The translations under genes were made by a program, and so were the position numbers. From Trichobilharzia regenti (Eukaryota > Platyhelminthes > Trematoda > Strigeidida > Schistosomatidae): 64,000 nt of DNA. The notes below the pieces were generated by a model, which was not told the DNA's origin, did not search any database, and saw only the letters and a list, made by a program, of their open reading frames with translations. The stretch covers positions 166,593,509-166,657,508 of the forward strand of contig OX235262.1 of the NCBI GenBank assembly GCA_944472135.2, read 5' to 3'. Of the stretch, positions 24,401 through 34,752 are shown piece after piece. The stretch's first letter is position 1; the number at the start of each line of letters is the position of its first letter.

Positions 24401-24971
24401 ATACGCTTGTTTTCTTCTTCATACGTAGATGACACACGCATCTGCTTAACAGCCATAACAATATCATGTTTTGAACGGTGCCGCATTTTATATACAGAAC
24501 TACAGGTCCCAGAACCCAAGCAACCTTCGTTGATGAAGTCATCTGTTTTTGCATGCAAAACCTATGAAATGAGTATGAAAACAGCTTAGTACTTTGTTTC
24601 CAAAAACGAGGACTCCACTTCTTTTGGTAATTTCTCTCTGCAATGACTCAAAGTCATATCTATCTTAATTAAAGAACAAATGTAGGCACATACTTGTCAT
24701 GCTGTCGGTCCAGAGTGGCAGCCAAATCATTTTGTCTGCTTTTTGAACGAGTTGCAGGAGACTCAGACCTATGTCTTTCACTCAGCACTAAACGAAAAAA
24801 CATCATATACAACTATAAGACATTACATGCTGTAGGGCGTTGAAAGCGTGCAACATTTCTCCTTGGTGAGCCAGCATCTTTTGTGCTGCAAATATGAAAA
24901 CCCGAATTATCCTCTGTGGGCACATAAAATTGCGATGCTGAACAACTGACCGAAGAGAGTTCATTTGACAT
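15493..24971 (-). CDS. MKK7: MKK7-type dual-specificity MAP kinase kinase
   Basis: A MAP2K7/hemipterous-type kinase, expected to activate JNK in the cytoplasm. Exons I derive: 24,827-24,971; 24,694-24,787; 24,593-24,635; 24,322-24,561; 24,183-24,290; 24,097-24,148; 23,732-24,068; 15,493-17,515. All junctions are GT-AG, phases agree throughout, and the total is 3,042 nt (1,013 aa). Seen: glycine loop LGSGTC (109-114), Lys133, HRDVKPSN (226-233), DFG (246-248), MAPE (269-272). The activation loop has Ser256 and Ser260 in the MKK7-like spacing. SGVLVFG before the domain matches the MKK7 SGYLTIG lead-in. After the kinase, [11 protein letters not shown] and a DVD-like segment precede ~650 Ser/Thr/Asn-rich residues. 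Human MKK7 is about 420 aa; fly Hep also has a long tail. The start at 24,971 is the first Met after an in-frame stop at about 24,994, but an upstream exon joining at a nearby AG is possible. Exon 3 uses the second AG of a GCAGAG acceptor; the frame requires it. Confidence 0.9.
17516..23731 (-). other. 6.2-kb last intron of the MKK7-like gene
   Basis: Bounded by a GTAAGT donor (at 23,731) and a TGCAG acceptor (at 17,516). It is more than 100 times longer than the six upstream introns. Inside are repeat remnants: a direct pair at about 17,930-18,105 and 18,598-18,775 sharing aacgattttgag-type sequence, an RTE-like C-terminal piece near 18,330-18,390 ([14 protein letters not shown]), repeats with gcagttcaagtcgc at 18,450 and 21,780, and the RTE tail at 22,330-23,120. 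Long stretches (19.0-21.3 kb) show nothing I recognise. Confidence 0.8.
22330..23120 (+). pseudogene. RTE retrotransposon 3' end, degraded, inside intron
   Basis: Plus-strand translation in changing frames gives [26 protein letters not shown] and then [15 protein letters not shown] followed by [12 protein letters not shown]. These match in order the tail of RTE-type polyproteins (VYCAxVRSVLLYGCETW, then HRLRWLGHVLRMP, then VGRCRLxGWGPRD). Stops and frame changes show it is old. It lies antisense to the kinase gene. Confidence 0.65.
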
Positions 24972-25216
24972 AGGTAGACTACTGCGCCATAAAATTTAGA
25001 CCTATTGATAAGTTTAAACAACCACCGAAGCAGAACAGTATTCTGTACTGTAACCGATATCCGATATCGTAGAGACGAGCTATTCTGAACCACTTTGATT
25101 TCTCTTTGCCCACTTCTTGATTGTGAGATAAAGTATCCTGGTCTTCGGCTATTCCGTAGTTTATCCAGCCACAGGAGAGTTGCAGATGTGGATCACTCCG
25201 AAGTGAGTACTGCTGG

Positions 25217-25574
25217 TGTCAGTTTAGTTGAAAATTGAACGATCAATTCACGGTTGTTTGCTCAAAACCAACTTCCCCAATTTTCGCGGAGGCATCAATC
25301 AGCCAGCCATCGTCTCATCGGTCGCTGTTCAGAAAGAAGTCAGCAGTAAACCATCAGAAGTAATATCGTGGTTTATTATTGTAATATTTGTTCATAGACC
25401 TTAGTTGTACATTGGCTATATGTTGGTGTTAGAATAAATAATTCTCGAGTCACCAAACTGGGTTCTGATTTTTGCGTCCGTTCGTACTAAGCGTTTCTCA
25501 GAAGCTTCGAGGAACAGTGTGAGTCCCAGAGTAGCAAGAGCTGGGCATTAATGGTTTATGAGACGTGGCTGACA
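25217..25574 (+). repeat. LTR of the Gag-only family, diverged copy
   Basis: Starts tgtcagtttag and ends gtggctgaca; shares blocks such as ccccaattttcgcggaggc and taatatttgttca with the other LTRs. It is more diverged than they are. The 285 bp after it (25,575-25,860) begins with the tctgacggt motif that follows LTRs of this family, so it may be the 5' LTR of a broken plus-strand copy. Confidence 0.75.
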
Positions 25575-25853
25575 GATTCTGACGGTGGAGTAAGTTTCTG
25601 ACGGAACGGCGGTAGTCCCTGACGGTTTCGATTCTGTCAGAAGAGAAAACTAAGACCGAAGAAATCCTAAGGAGTATTGCTGAAGTGTTTAGCAAGTGCT
25701 AGCCATCTAGATCTAAACGCGAGGACGGATTGTCTGTTTCTGGAAACGGCGAGGTTATGATTGATGAATGCAATGACATTAAAACCTGATTCAGCAAAGT
25801 TTGATTCATTTAATTTGGGCATCGTCAAGCTCATGTTATCAAAATTAAATTGT

Positions 25854-26696
25854 TCACAGTTGCTTTAAATGTTTCTGGTCATGAAAAGGATACATGGAGC
25901 CTTCTCGATATCCACCTCTCTGAGGCCTACTCGTCATCAATGATTGAATTTTACCATCAGACTGCTCTATTCTAGGGGTGAGATTCAATATACTGGCAAA
26001 CTTGCTCATAGATTGATTGACACTATCTTTTACTAGTTTCAGGATATCATCAAATTTTGGATCGATATCCTCTTCCTCCATACGAGAGCTTATCTTCACC
26101 CACTTCCTTTGCAGTCGAGTAGGTAGGCGTCTCGCAATTACCTCTAGGACTGCGCTGAAGTTAAGGTCACTCATGCAATTCATAGAAATCAAGGTATTCT
26201 TATAAGTCATAAGATTATCGAAAAACTCAGAGAGTGCCTTGGAGTCAGCTGGAAGTTGGCTGCCGTTACCTTTGACAGATTCGTATACGTTCCTTACAAT
26301 CATTGAAGGTCTTCCAAACCTTTGACGTAATATGCTCATAGCCTCAGCGTATCCGTCATTAGGGGGCATGAGCTTACAGCACTGTATAGCTCTTGAAGCG
26401 ACTCCAGTGCAATACCTCATCAAATACATCAATTTCAATTCATCACTTAATAAAAAACTACTCAGCATAATCTCAAACTCCTTTACAAATTGTAAATAAT
26501 CAGCTGGGTTTCCATCAAAACACCGTGGTTCTAATTTAGGGAGTTTGATGTTCCTATTATCCCTGAACGGCGAAACAGTAACATCAACCATGTCATGCTT
26601 AACATCAGACACATCGTTACAATTAACAGACAAGTCACCATGACTTACTTTCCTGTTTGCATCCAAGACACTCTGTCCCTTCTTTGACCCAGGCAT
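25854..26696 (-). pseudogene. Gag-like protein, C-terminally truncated
   Basis: Encodes about 265 residues of the family Gag: a polar N-terminus, then the RCFDGNPADYLQFVKEF block and the RQRFGRPSMI block, resembling the Gag/DUF1759 region of BEL/Pao elements. The last ~15 residues come from unrelated sequence after the break. More than half of the 651-residue full-length form is missing. Confidence 0.8.
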
Positions 26697-27200
26697 TGTT
26701 CAACTTGACCCAATTCCAAAAAAGTTCCAGATATTGCTTGTTCAAAGAGGACTTGACCGGCACCAGCAAAAATGAACGGCGACTATCCAAACTGTCACCA
26801 ACTATCCAAAACCGTCGAAAGCTGACTTCATTGTAAGAATCTGTCAGCCACCTCTCGTAAACCGTTAATGGTCAGCTCTTGATGCACTCGGGCTCACGCT
26901 GTTCCTTGAAGATTCTCAGAAACACTTAGTTAAAACGGGCGCAAAAACCAAAACACCAATTGGAGACTCGAGGATACTTTATTCTGACACCAACATAAAA
27001 ACACTGTTACAACCAAGGTCTGTAAACAAATATTACAATAATGAAAAACAATATTAGTTCTGACAGTTGTATACTGACTTATTTATGAACAGCGACTGAT
27101 GAGAAGATGGCTGGCTGATTGATACCTCCGCGAAAATTCGGGAAGTTGGTTTTGATCAAAAAATCATAAATTCATCGTTCAATCATCAAATGCATTGACA
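25862..27200 (-). mobile_element. 5' part of a Gag-only LTR element, minus strand
   Basis: Reading from right to left: 5' LTR (26,842-27,200), a ~145-bp leader, then the Gag frame starting with MPGSKKGQ at 26,696. The copy ends abruptly near 25,890 inside Gag, after GGYREG. It lies head to head with the plus-strand Gag at 27,201, with only its LTR and leader between the two. The two Gag arms are nearly identical at the protein level, with one visible change (DLNF against DLNS), so the inverted arrangement is recent or kept alike by conversion. Confidence 0.8.
26842..27200 (-). repeat. LTR of the Gag-only family, minus strand
   Basis: 359 bp, TGTCAATG...GGCTGACA on the minus strand. It joins the plus-strand Gag piece directly at 27,201. 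Confidence 0.85.
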
Positions 27201-28909
27201 AATAACATGCCTGATGTTAATGTTTCGCCGTTCAGGGATAATAGGAACATCAAACTCCCTAAATTAGAACCACGGTGTTTTGATGGAAACCCAGCTGATT
27301 ATTTACAATTTGTAAAGGAGTTTGAGATTATGCTGAGTAGTTTTTTATTAAGTGATGAATTGAAATTGATGTATTTGATGAGGTATTGCACTGGAGTCGC
27401 TTCAAGAGCTATACAGTGCTGTAAGCTCATGCCCCCTAATGACGGATACGCTGAGGCTATGAGCATATTACGTCAAAGGTTTGGAAGACCTTCAATGATT
27501 GTAAGGAACGTATACGAATCTGTCAAAGGTAACGGCAGCCAACTTCCAGCTGACTCCAAGGCACTCTCTGAGTTTTTCGATAATCTTATGACTTATAAGA
27601 ATACCTTGATTTCTATGAATTGCATGAGTGACCTCAACTCCAGCGCAGTCCTAGAGGTAATTGCGAGACGCCTACCTACTCGACTGCAAAGGAAGTGGGT
27701 GAAGATAAGCTCTCGTATGGAGGAAGAGGATATCGATCCAAAATTTGATGATATCCTGAAACTAGTAAAAGATAGTGTCAATCAATCTATGAGCAAGTTT
27801 GCCAGTATATTGAATCTCACCCCTAGAATAGAGCAGTCTGATGGTAAAATTCAATCATTGATGACGAGTAGGCCTCAGAGAGGTGGATATCGAGAAGGCA
27901 CCATGATGTCCAGTAATGCATATAGACCTAGTGAGTGTAACAGGTTTCGTAGTACATCCTCAACAGGTAAGTTACAAGATGCAAGACAAACACGGTTGTG
28001 TTTTACACGTTTTCAAGAGGTGCATACAAAGGTGAACTGTGAACCAGTGAGCAATTTCAGTGATAAGCTAAATGTAAACTCCAGGCCTGACTCCGAATGG
28101 TGTGACGATAACGGTGCAGTCAAGAAGTCTGTAGTTGCAACTGGTAAGCCATTGTTGAATAGAGTGTCACAGAATAGAGTTACCGCTTCAGAGTGCGGTT
28201 CTGACTCCACAAGTTTACAAGGTATTACTGGTCAGAGTGAAGATATAAAACCAAAATTGTCTAATTCTGTTAACAAAGAGTTTGAAAATGATGAAGTTGA
28301 CGGTAAAGTGAATATTCGTGATAATGATCATGACAGGTCACATTTGTCTTTGGTTGATCATGATGAAATGAGGGGAATGCCTACTACTGCTAAGTTAAAG
28401 AAAAGTTCTGTACAACTACAGCGTGAAGTAGAATTGGACGCAGATGCAGTTCCAGAAGGTGTGCACACTTGTGAGTCAGTCAGCGTAATTGATCGGTGTG
28501 TAGCCCACCTATCATCAGATGATAGTGCTAAACCCGAACTAGTAGTGAAAGACAACAGTGGTGGTAATGTTGCAGTTAGAAAATATTCTGAAAGCCGAGC
28601 AACACCAGCTTCTGATCCACCGCTAACTTCATCAACTGGTATCGATCAGTCGTCGTTGGTGCTGTCATCCACAATGGAAAAGGCGCCCATCAACTCAAGT
28701 ATCTTGTGCAATGATTTTGATAGTATTGGTGCATTTGAAAAGACGAAAGATATTGCTCAGTTTAGTGAAAATAAGCCAAGTGTGTACCAGAGGGTAATTG
28801 CTAAACTGACTTGCATGAATAAAGGCATTTCTAGTTTCAAGTTACTATTTGAATGCTAATAGCTTTGGTGTAAATTACTCTGTTTCTACGCTTGGTTGAC
28901 CAGATACGA
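27201..28909 (+). pseudogene. Gag-like protein missing its first ~40 residues
   Basis: The open frame 27,195-28,859 (554 codons) matches the full-length Gag at 56,085-58,040 from about residue 35 onward. The true start has been lost to the junction with the inverted LTR at 27,200. A block of about 9 residues present elsewhere (after EDIKP) is missing, and a stop replaces Tyr right after LLFEC (near 28,857). The membrane-like C-terminus is therefore cut off although its DNA continues to 28,909, where an LTR interrupts it. Confidence 0.85.
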
Positions 28910-29266
28910 TGTCAATGGAGTTGAAGATTGAACGATCAATTCTTGGTTGTTTTCTCAAAATCAACTTCCCCAATTTTCGCGGAGGCATCAATACGACAGT
29001 CATCGTCTCATCGGTCGCTGTTCAGAAAGAAGAGTGAAACATCGTCAGAAGTAATACTATGATTTATTATTGTAATATTTGTTTACAGACCTTAGTTCAG
29101 TTATAATTTTCATATGTTGGTGTAACAATAAAGAAATCTCAAGCGGCAGATCGGTGTTTTGGTTTTTTCGTCCGTTATAACTAAGCGTTTCTGAAACTTC
29201 AAGGAACAGCGTTGGCCCGAGCGTAGCGAGAGCTGGGCATTAACGGTTTATGAGACTTGATTGACA
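28910..29266 (+). repeat. LTR inserted in the Gag 3' region
   Basis: 357 bp, tgtcaatgg...attgaca. Flanks are tacga on the left and tacgt on the right, 4 of 5 matching, so it could be a solo LTR with a decayed duplication or a recombination product: Gag 3' sequence occurs on both sides rather than simply continuing across. Confidence 0.8.
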
Positions 29267-29755
29267 TACGTCCTATGTTTGTTCGTGATATCTTGTTCAA
29301 TGGTTTTGATAGTAGTTGTGTATTTGAAAAGACGAAAGATATTGCTCAGTTTAGTGAAAATAAGCCAAGTGTGTGCCAGAGGATTGTTGTTAAATTGACT
29401 CGCATGAATAAAGGTTTTTCAAGTATCAAATTTCTATTTGAATGCTATTATCTTTGGTGTAAATTACTCTGTGTCTACGCTTGGTTGACCAGATACTTCG
29501 TGTGTTTGTTCGTCATCTATATTCTACGATACAATGACATGAGCGTGTTACCGTTCAGATTTGAGGATATGGCTGATAGAAGGAAGTTAGCAAATGAACT
29601 CTGCGACGATTTTCCAAGTTAGAGCGTCAACCTGAGAAAGGTTGTAGGCGTACTGCTGTAAGTCCTACAGTTCTTCATGGGGTAGCGTATCAATGAGCAG
29701 TCCAATGTGTTTGGTGTGTGATTTTGTACATATGTTCATATTGTATATACTGAAT
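29267..29755 (+). pseudogene. Gag 3' end and downstream repeat, partial
   Basis: Frame 29,257-29,622 repeats the last ~100 residues of Gag, including the hydrophobic FLFECYYLWCKLL...LVIYILRY segment and the end ELCDDFPS. After the stop comes the first of the ~200-bp repeats (gttgtaggcgtactgctg) found behind Gag in complete copies. It breaks off at a TA run near 29,757. Confidence 0.8.
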
Positions 29756-29782
29756 TGTTATATATATATATCTTACCTCTCA

Positions 29783-30787
29783 AATGTATTAATTTCATAT
29801 GTATTCCTGTGACAAGTCCATGCGTGACCAGATTGTCTGAAATGTGTAGCACAAATACGACACTACACGACTTAGACAAATAAGGTCTTCTTATTACTTC
29901 GTCTTGTGTCAAAAATAGTGACTGATGCAATCGCACATTGATAATTTTTCATTAATTCTCAATGTGCTCTCTCGTTAATATTATTTTAAAATATATATAT
30001 CTCCTAAATATGCAGGAACATACCAATTGTACAGGCATGGATAAGTTGTTATATAAATTACTCACAATTTGATGTATGATGAATTTACAGTTTGGTTGTT
30101 CTTTCTGACATTAGAGTCAGTCGGAACAGTCTGCTATTAAGTCTGTTTAAGTAGCACATAAGGAGATATAGAAATATTGTCTTCGCATTAACAAAAACCC
30201 AGACATCACATGAATGTAATACAGATATCTGGGAAAAACAAAGCCTGAAGTCAATTCTCCTATATAACTTTGTTGTGAACAGCACCCTTGGCTTAAAGAT
30301 TATTGATGTATCATGTTGAGATCAGTGATACATTTATTCCATTTTTTCAGCAGTCTTATCGTAGTTTAATAACAGGAGAGAAATTCGATCGTGAATGCGA
30401 AAACTAGATAAGGTCATGTTAGGTTGTTTTACTGCATCAAATGGTGCCGAGGTCGATTCCAGAATTCTCCATTTGCTCCATTTGTGTCTGCATGGCGTAC
30501 TGTATTCCTAAGTTCAGTAAAATGTTGAAAACTGTCTGAAAATCAACTGCTTCTTCATTTCAGATCATGAATACTCATTTACAGCATGTTCGCCAGCGTC
30601 TTCAAATGGTAGAATTGGATCGTTCATGGAATTTGAGTGGTTATGAGATAGACGGTTTGGAATTAATCCTTATTTCAGTTTAGATGCAGGGTTGTTCGAC
30701 CTCGACCAGAAGATGAATAAGAGTAGCAGAGTACCAAAAAGAGAAAGTATGTGAACATGAAAAGGATATTAATGTATATATGTAAAT
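29783..30787. repeat. Segmental duplication, copy 1 (uninterrupted)
   Basis: Positions 29,783-29,985 match the last ~210 bp of each 1,100-bp spacer in the array (for example 42,040-42,254), and 30,014-30,787 match 51,262-52,041 almost base for base. The sequence is continuous here but is split at the second locus by the large composite at 42,255-51,234. Copy 1 therefore serves as a reference for the empty site. A 66-codon frame (30,085-30,285) is conserved in both copies but looks like repeat sequence, not a gene. Confidence 0.8.
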
Positions 30788-31580
30788 AATAATAATAATA
30801 ATAGTATATTCTCATTTTGTACATGAGAGACGCCAGTTTACAGGCATCATCAATATGATAAATTACATATACGATTAGCAATCATAATTAATAATAATGT
30901 TTTAATAAAATACACATTTTTTCCTACTTGTGTAGGACACACCAAATATACAGGCATGGATAAGCATTATATAAATTTCATAAATTTGGTTTATGGTTAA
31001 GTTACATGGTTGCTGGCGTTTTTGTCTTAGGTCTGTGGGAACAATATGATAACCAGTCATTCAATGGAGCACATCATGAAATATAGGAATATTGTCTTCG
31101 CATTAACAAAAAAACCCAAGTAAGTTTTGGATGGATTAAAAATACTTGGGAAAAAATAAAGCTTGAAGTAATTCCTCAATATAACTTGGGTGTGTACAAA
31201 TCCGAATCTTATTTTTGATTTGATTTATATCCAAATTGGGTAATAAGGAAGCTATTTTACAGATACGATCAGTTATGTTATAAGCTACAATCGTGACGTT
31301 GTATTACAAATAGATACTTTTCCATTGGTATAAGAGTATATTCCACAAATGTAATCCAGGTTGCGTCGTGGAGAAAGTTAATTCGTTATTAACCAGGCAA
31401 CTGAAAGATACGGGACCAATAATGTTTGCAGATCATTTGTCATTGTAAATGGTCAAATATCCACATTATTCATTCTCATTCAAAAAGTCAAATGGAAGCT
31501 GAAATGGTGAGAGAAAAAAGAAGACAAACAACAGCAACGCAAAAGAAAGCAACGGGAGTCCTTAAGGAGTGATTAATAAA
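30787..31580. other. Non-LTR tail repeats, no gene
   Basis: A (TAA)n run at 30,787-30,802 starts a minus-strand non-LTR 3' tail (cagtttacaggcatcatc). Then 30,930-31,200 is a diverged second copy of 30,014-30,290, sharing tacaggcatggataag and attgtcttcgcattaac. No coding sequence. Confidence 0.55.
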
Positions 31581-31750
31581 TATATACATATATATTCTGT
31601 TTAGTAACTGTGGTTATTTTGGTACACAAACTAACTAGTCCCGTTATGCTAACTTTTATATTATGTGTAAACTAATATTACTGTCCTGTGTAGAAATGTT
31701 AATCATCTAGTTCCAATAATATTAAAATTTATAATTGTAGTTTGTTGTAA

Positions 31751-34557
31751 CTACACGTTTAAAGAACTTAAAATATCTATGTAGGGTGAAAAAGAAGGTG
31801 TAAGAGTCAGGCGCAAAAGTGCATTGTCATCTTTGAGTAGTCTGGTGACTGAGGAGATGAACACTGGAAGTGTGTTTGCATCGCGCACATTAGCTGGTAG
31901 TCTATTCCAAATGACTGAAAACTTATTTAAGAAGAAGTTGTACCGCACGTAAGTCTGACAGTGCTCCATAGCAGCTAGGTTGTGATGATTTCTAAGATTG
32001 TAACTGATGACAGCGGTAGGTTTAGTTATTGGCTCGGAGGAATGCAAGAGAAGATTAGTTAGCTTATAGTAAAAGATAAGGTTTAGCTTAAGGCGTCTTT
32101 TCCAGAGGGGTTCTAATCTTAGTCTTACGCATCGCTCATGGTATTCCAGACCACTTTCTAAACCAAGAGTTCTTGAGGTAAACTGCCGTTGCACTCCCTC
32201 TAATTTAAGCTTGTCATTTTGTCTGAGTCCGCTAAGATAGGTCGGACACATACTTTGTATAATAAAACCCTAGTTTCACAACAAAAGAAATTGCGTGTTA
32301 TGCATCCTATCAGCCTTCGCGTTTTACGTCTGGCATAATCAGTCTGTTCAGCGAACGTTAGGTTACTAGAGTATCTAATACCGAGATCTACGACTGAGTT
32401 GAGCTTAGCTAGTTTTCGCCCATTTATTTCAAGAGTTAGATCAAGGTTACTGTTGCCGATACAAATCCAGCCGCATTTGTCAATGTTAAAATTTAGACAG
32501 GATTCAGCACACCATGTTGCGAGGCTACTTAGTTCAAGATGTATTTTAGTAACCATATCGCTTAATTCATGAGTGTAGCAGGAGTAGACGACTTTGAGGT
32601 CGTCAGCATATAGGAATGGTTTACCTGAGGTGAAGCACTTGCAAATGCTGTTAATGTAAACTGTGAATAAAAGTGGACCTAGGACACTACCTTGCACGAC
32701 CCCACTTGAGATCTGCCTAGGATGAGACAATACAGATCCAACTTTGGTTATTTGTACCCTGTTGCTTAGAAATGATTTTAACCAGTTCAGTAATGGGTTG
32801 CGAATTCCACAAGAGTACAGCTTCTCAAAGAGAATACTGTGAGATACCATGTCAAATGCCCTAGATATATCGAAGTAGAGAACAACGACTAGCTTACGTG
32901 CTTCGCGACTACTAGTGATGCAGTTGAAAAAGTCGAAGTGGCAAGTAACGCAGGATCTATTTTTGAGAAATCCGTGTTGAGACCTTGTAACAAGATCTTC
33001 CCTAATTAGGTAGTCTGACAATTGATCTTTTACAACTTTCTCCATGATTCGTGAGATAACTGGGGTTATATTTATGGGTCTGTAATTGCGGACGTTTGCC
33101 CTATCACCAGATTTGTAATGTGGAATTATGAAGCTAGTTTTCCACTCACTAGGGTAAGTGCCAGTGTCCATAGATATTGAGAAGAATTTAAGAAGTAACA
33201 AGGGTATATCACACCCACTGTTTTTGAAAATTATCGAAGCGAGGCCATCCGGTCCCGTACTAGTGGAAGGTTTAAGGCTTTTAATTGCTTGTACTATTAA
33301 CTGATTAGTGAACACAATGCTTTCAAGGGAAGAGATAGTAAGGGGAGCGGTTTCACCAGGCATATGTGTTTCTAAACTAAAGTTTGCAAACCAATCACTG
33401 AAGAGTTCACAGATAGTGGCAGGTTCATTGTAGATTACTTTGTCGTGAAGTAAGTATGGGATTTCCCTCGCCGACTGCATTCGTTTTTTAAGAAGTGCCG
33501 TTAAGTTATAAACTTTGGAGGTACTTTCAAGTGCCGTTAACTCTTCGTCGAGGTCCTTTTGAGAGCGTAGGCGCTTGAGAGATTCAAGAGACTCGTGGAT
33601 TGAGAGCAATAGTGATATGTCCTTAGTGGAATAGTACTGTTTCTTCAGCTTCCTTAACTTATTACGGTGTGCCCTTGGAATATATTCAGTTCGGTGTCTA
33701 CTTAATTTCACTATTTTCTTTGGAGCAACTGTATCTAGACAAAGGGTAACATTCCTGTAAAACAGGGTTACTAAGGCCTCCAGGGAGTCAGTGGTAAAAT
33801 AGTCATCCCATTGACAGAGTCGAATAAGTTCTTGGACTAATCCCCAGTCTGTATATTTGTAACTACGACATATTGTGCTTCCTGAGTCTTGTTTGTTTCC
33901 TGTATTTAGTGGTGAGAAAGGCAGAGAGCAGAGTACCATTCTATGGTCACTACTGGAAAATCGATTACCAACATACGTGGATACTGGGATTGTGTCATGA
34001 CAAAAAACAAGGTCCAACATGTTGTCACCACGAGTAGGTGTCTGGACGTGTTGTTGCCATCCATAACAGTCTATAGTGGCAAGTAATTCGTCGAAGCGTT
34101 GGGGGCCGGAACTAGTTAGCCAATTGACTTCTGGAAGATTGAAGTCCCCTGCAATTATTTTGTAATTAGCACTAAACGAGGATGCGTGTGCAAACGATTT
34201 AGCTAATAACGCATCAGTTTCTTTTGTTGAGCTTGGTGCTCGATAAACACAGCCTATGAGAAGTTTGTACTTATCTCCATGTAAGACAACCCAGAGTGAG
34301 TCAGGTACATTATTCATTGTTTCATCTTCCACCTTACTGACTACAAATGAGCTATGTATATATATGAGACATCCTCCACCACGCTTGCAATCTCTGTTTG
34401 CACGGTGTACAGTGTAATCATCGATACCTATATGCACATCAAGTACAGAGGATGAGCACCATGACTCAGTAATCAGAGCTACAGTAGGCTTGGCGACTAA
34501 TAATAATGTCCTTAGTTCAGATATCTTATTGATTAAGGAACGTGCATTAATTAGCAA
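31751..34557 (-). pseudogene. CR1-like ORF2: APE endonuclease and reverse transcriptase, one frameshift
   Basis: From the N-terminus: INARSLINK, ITESWCS, RGGGCLIYI, AGDFNLPEVNW and SSDHRMV are APE-type endonuclease motifs. Then come GPDGLAS, KSGDRANVRNYRPI, SQHGFLKNRSC, LYFDISRAFD (motif A), GVVQGSVLGPLLF (motif B) and FLYADDLKVV (motif C). The frame stops at 32,200; the expected continuation (SGLRQNDKLKLEGVQRQF to about 31,751) is in another frame, and the C-terminal residues between VRPIL and SGLRQ are shorter than usual. A small deletion near 32,238 explains both. The listed start is TTG-derived; the frame is open further upstream, so the true N-terminus is uncertain. Confidence 0.85.
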
Positions 34558-34752
34558 TATCGTGAATAAGTCACGGGATACTACAAACTGGCTTAAAATG
34601 TCACCATAACCTAAATCTATTTGTGCGTCAGCACCGCAAGAATTTATGAATGAAAAGGAGGTCGGACTGGGTGTCTGTACATCGGGTTGGTGTGCAATGA
34701 GGTGGTCCTAGGTGCCATGGGTCGTACCAGTGATTCGGGACACCTGGAAAAT

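Noticed and set aside
25575..25860. Possible new short gene after the LTR at 25,217
   Set aside because: Stops in all frames; it starts with the leader motif of the LTR family and reads as a decayed internal region.
27593..27781. Conserved antisense frame inside Gag (also at 26,017, 43,250 and 48,850)
   Set aside because: Shadow of the Gag coding strand, present wherever Gag is; no independent signal.
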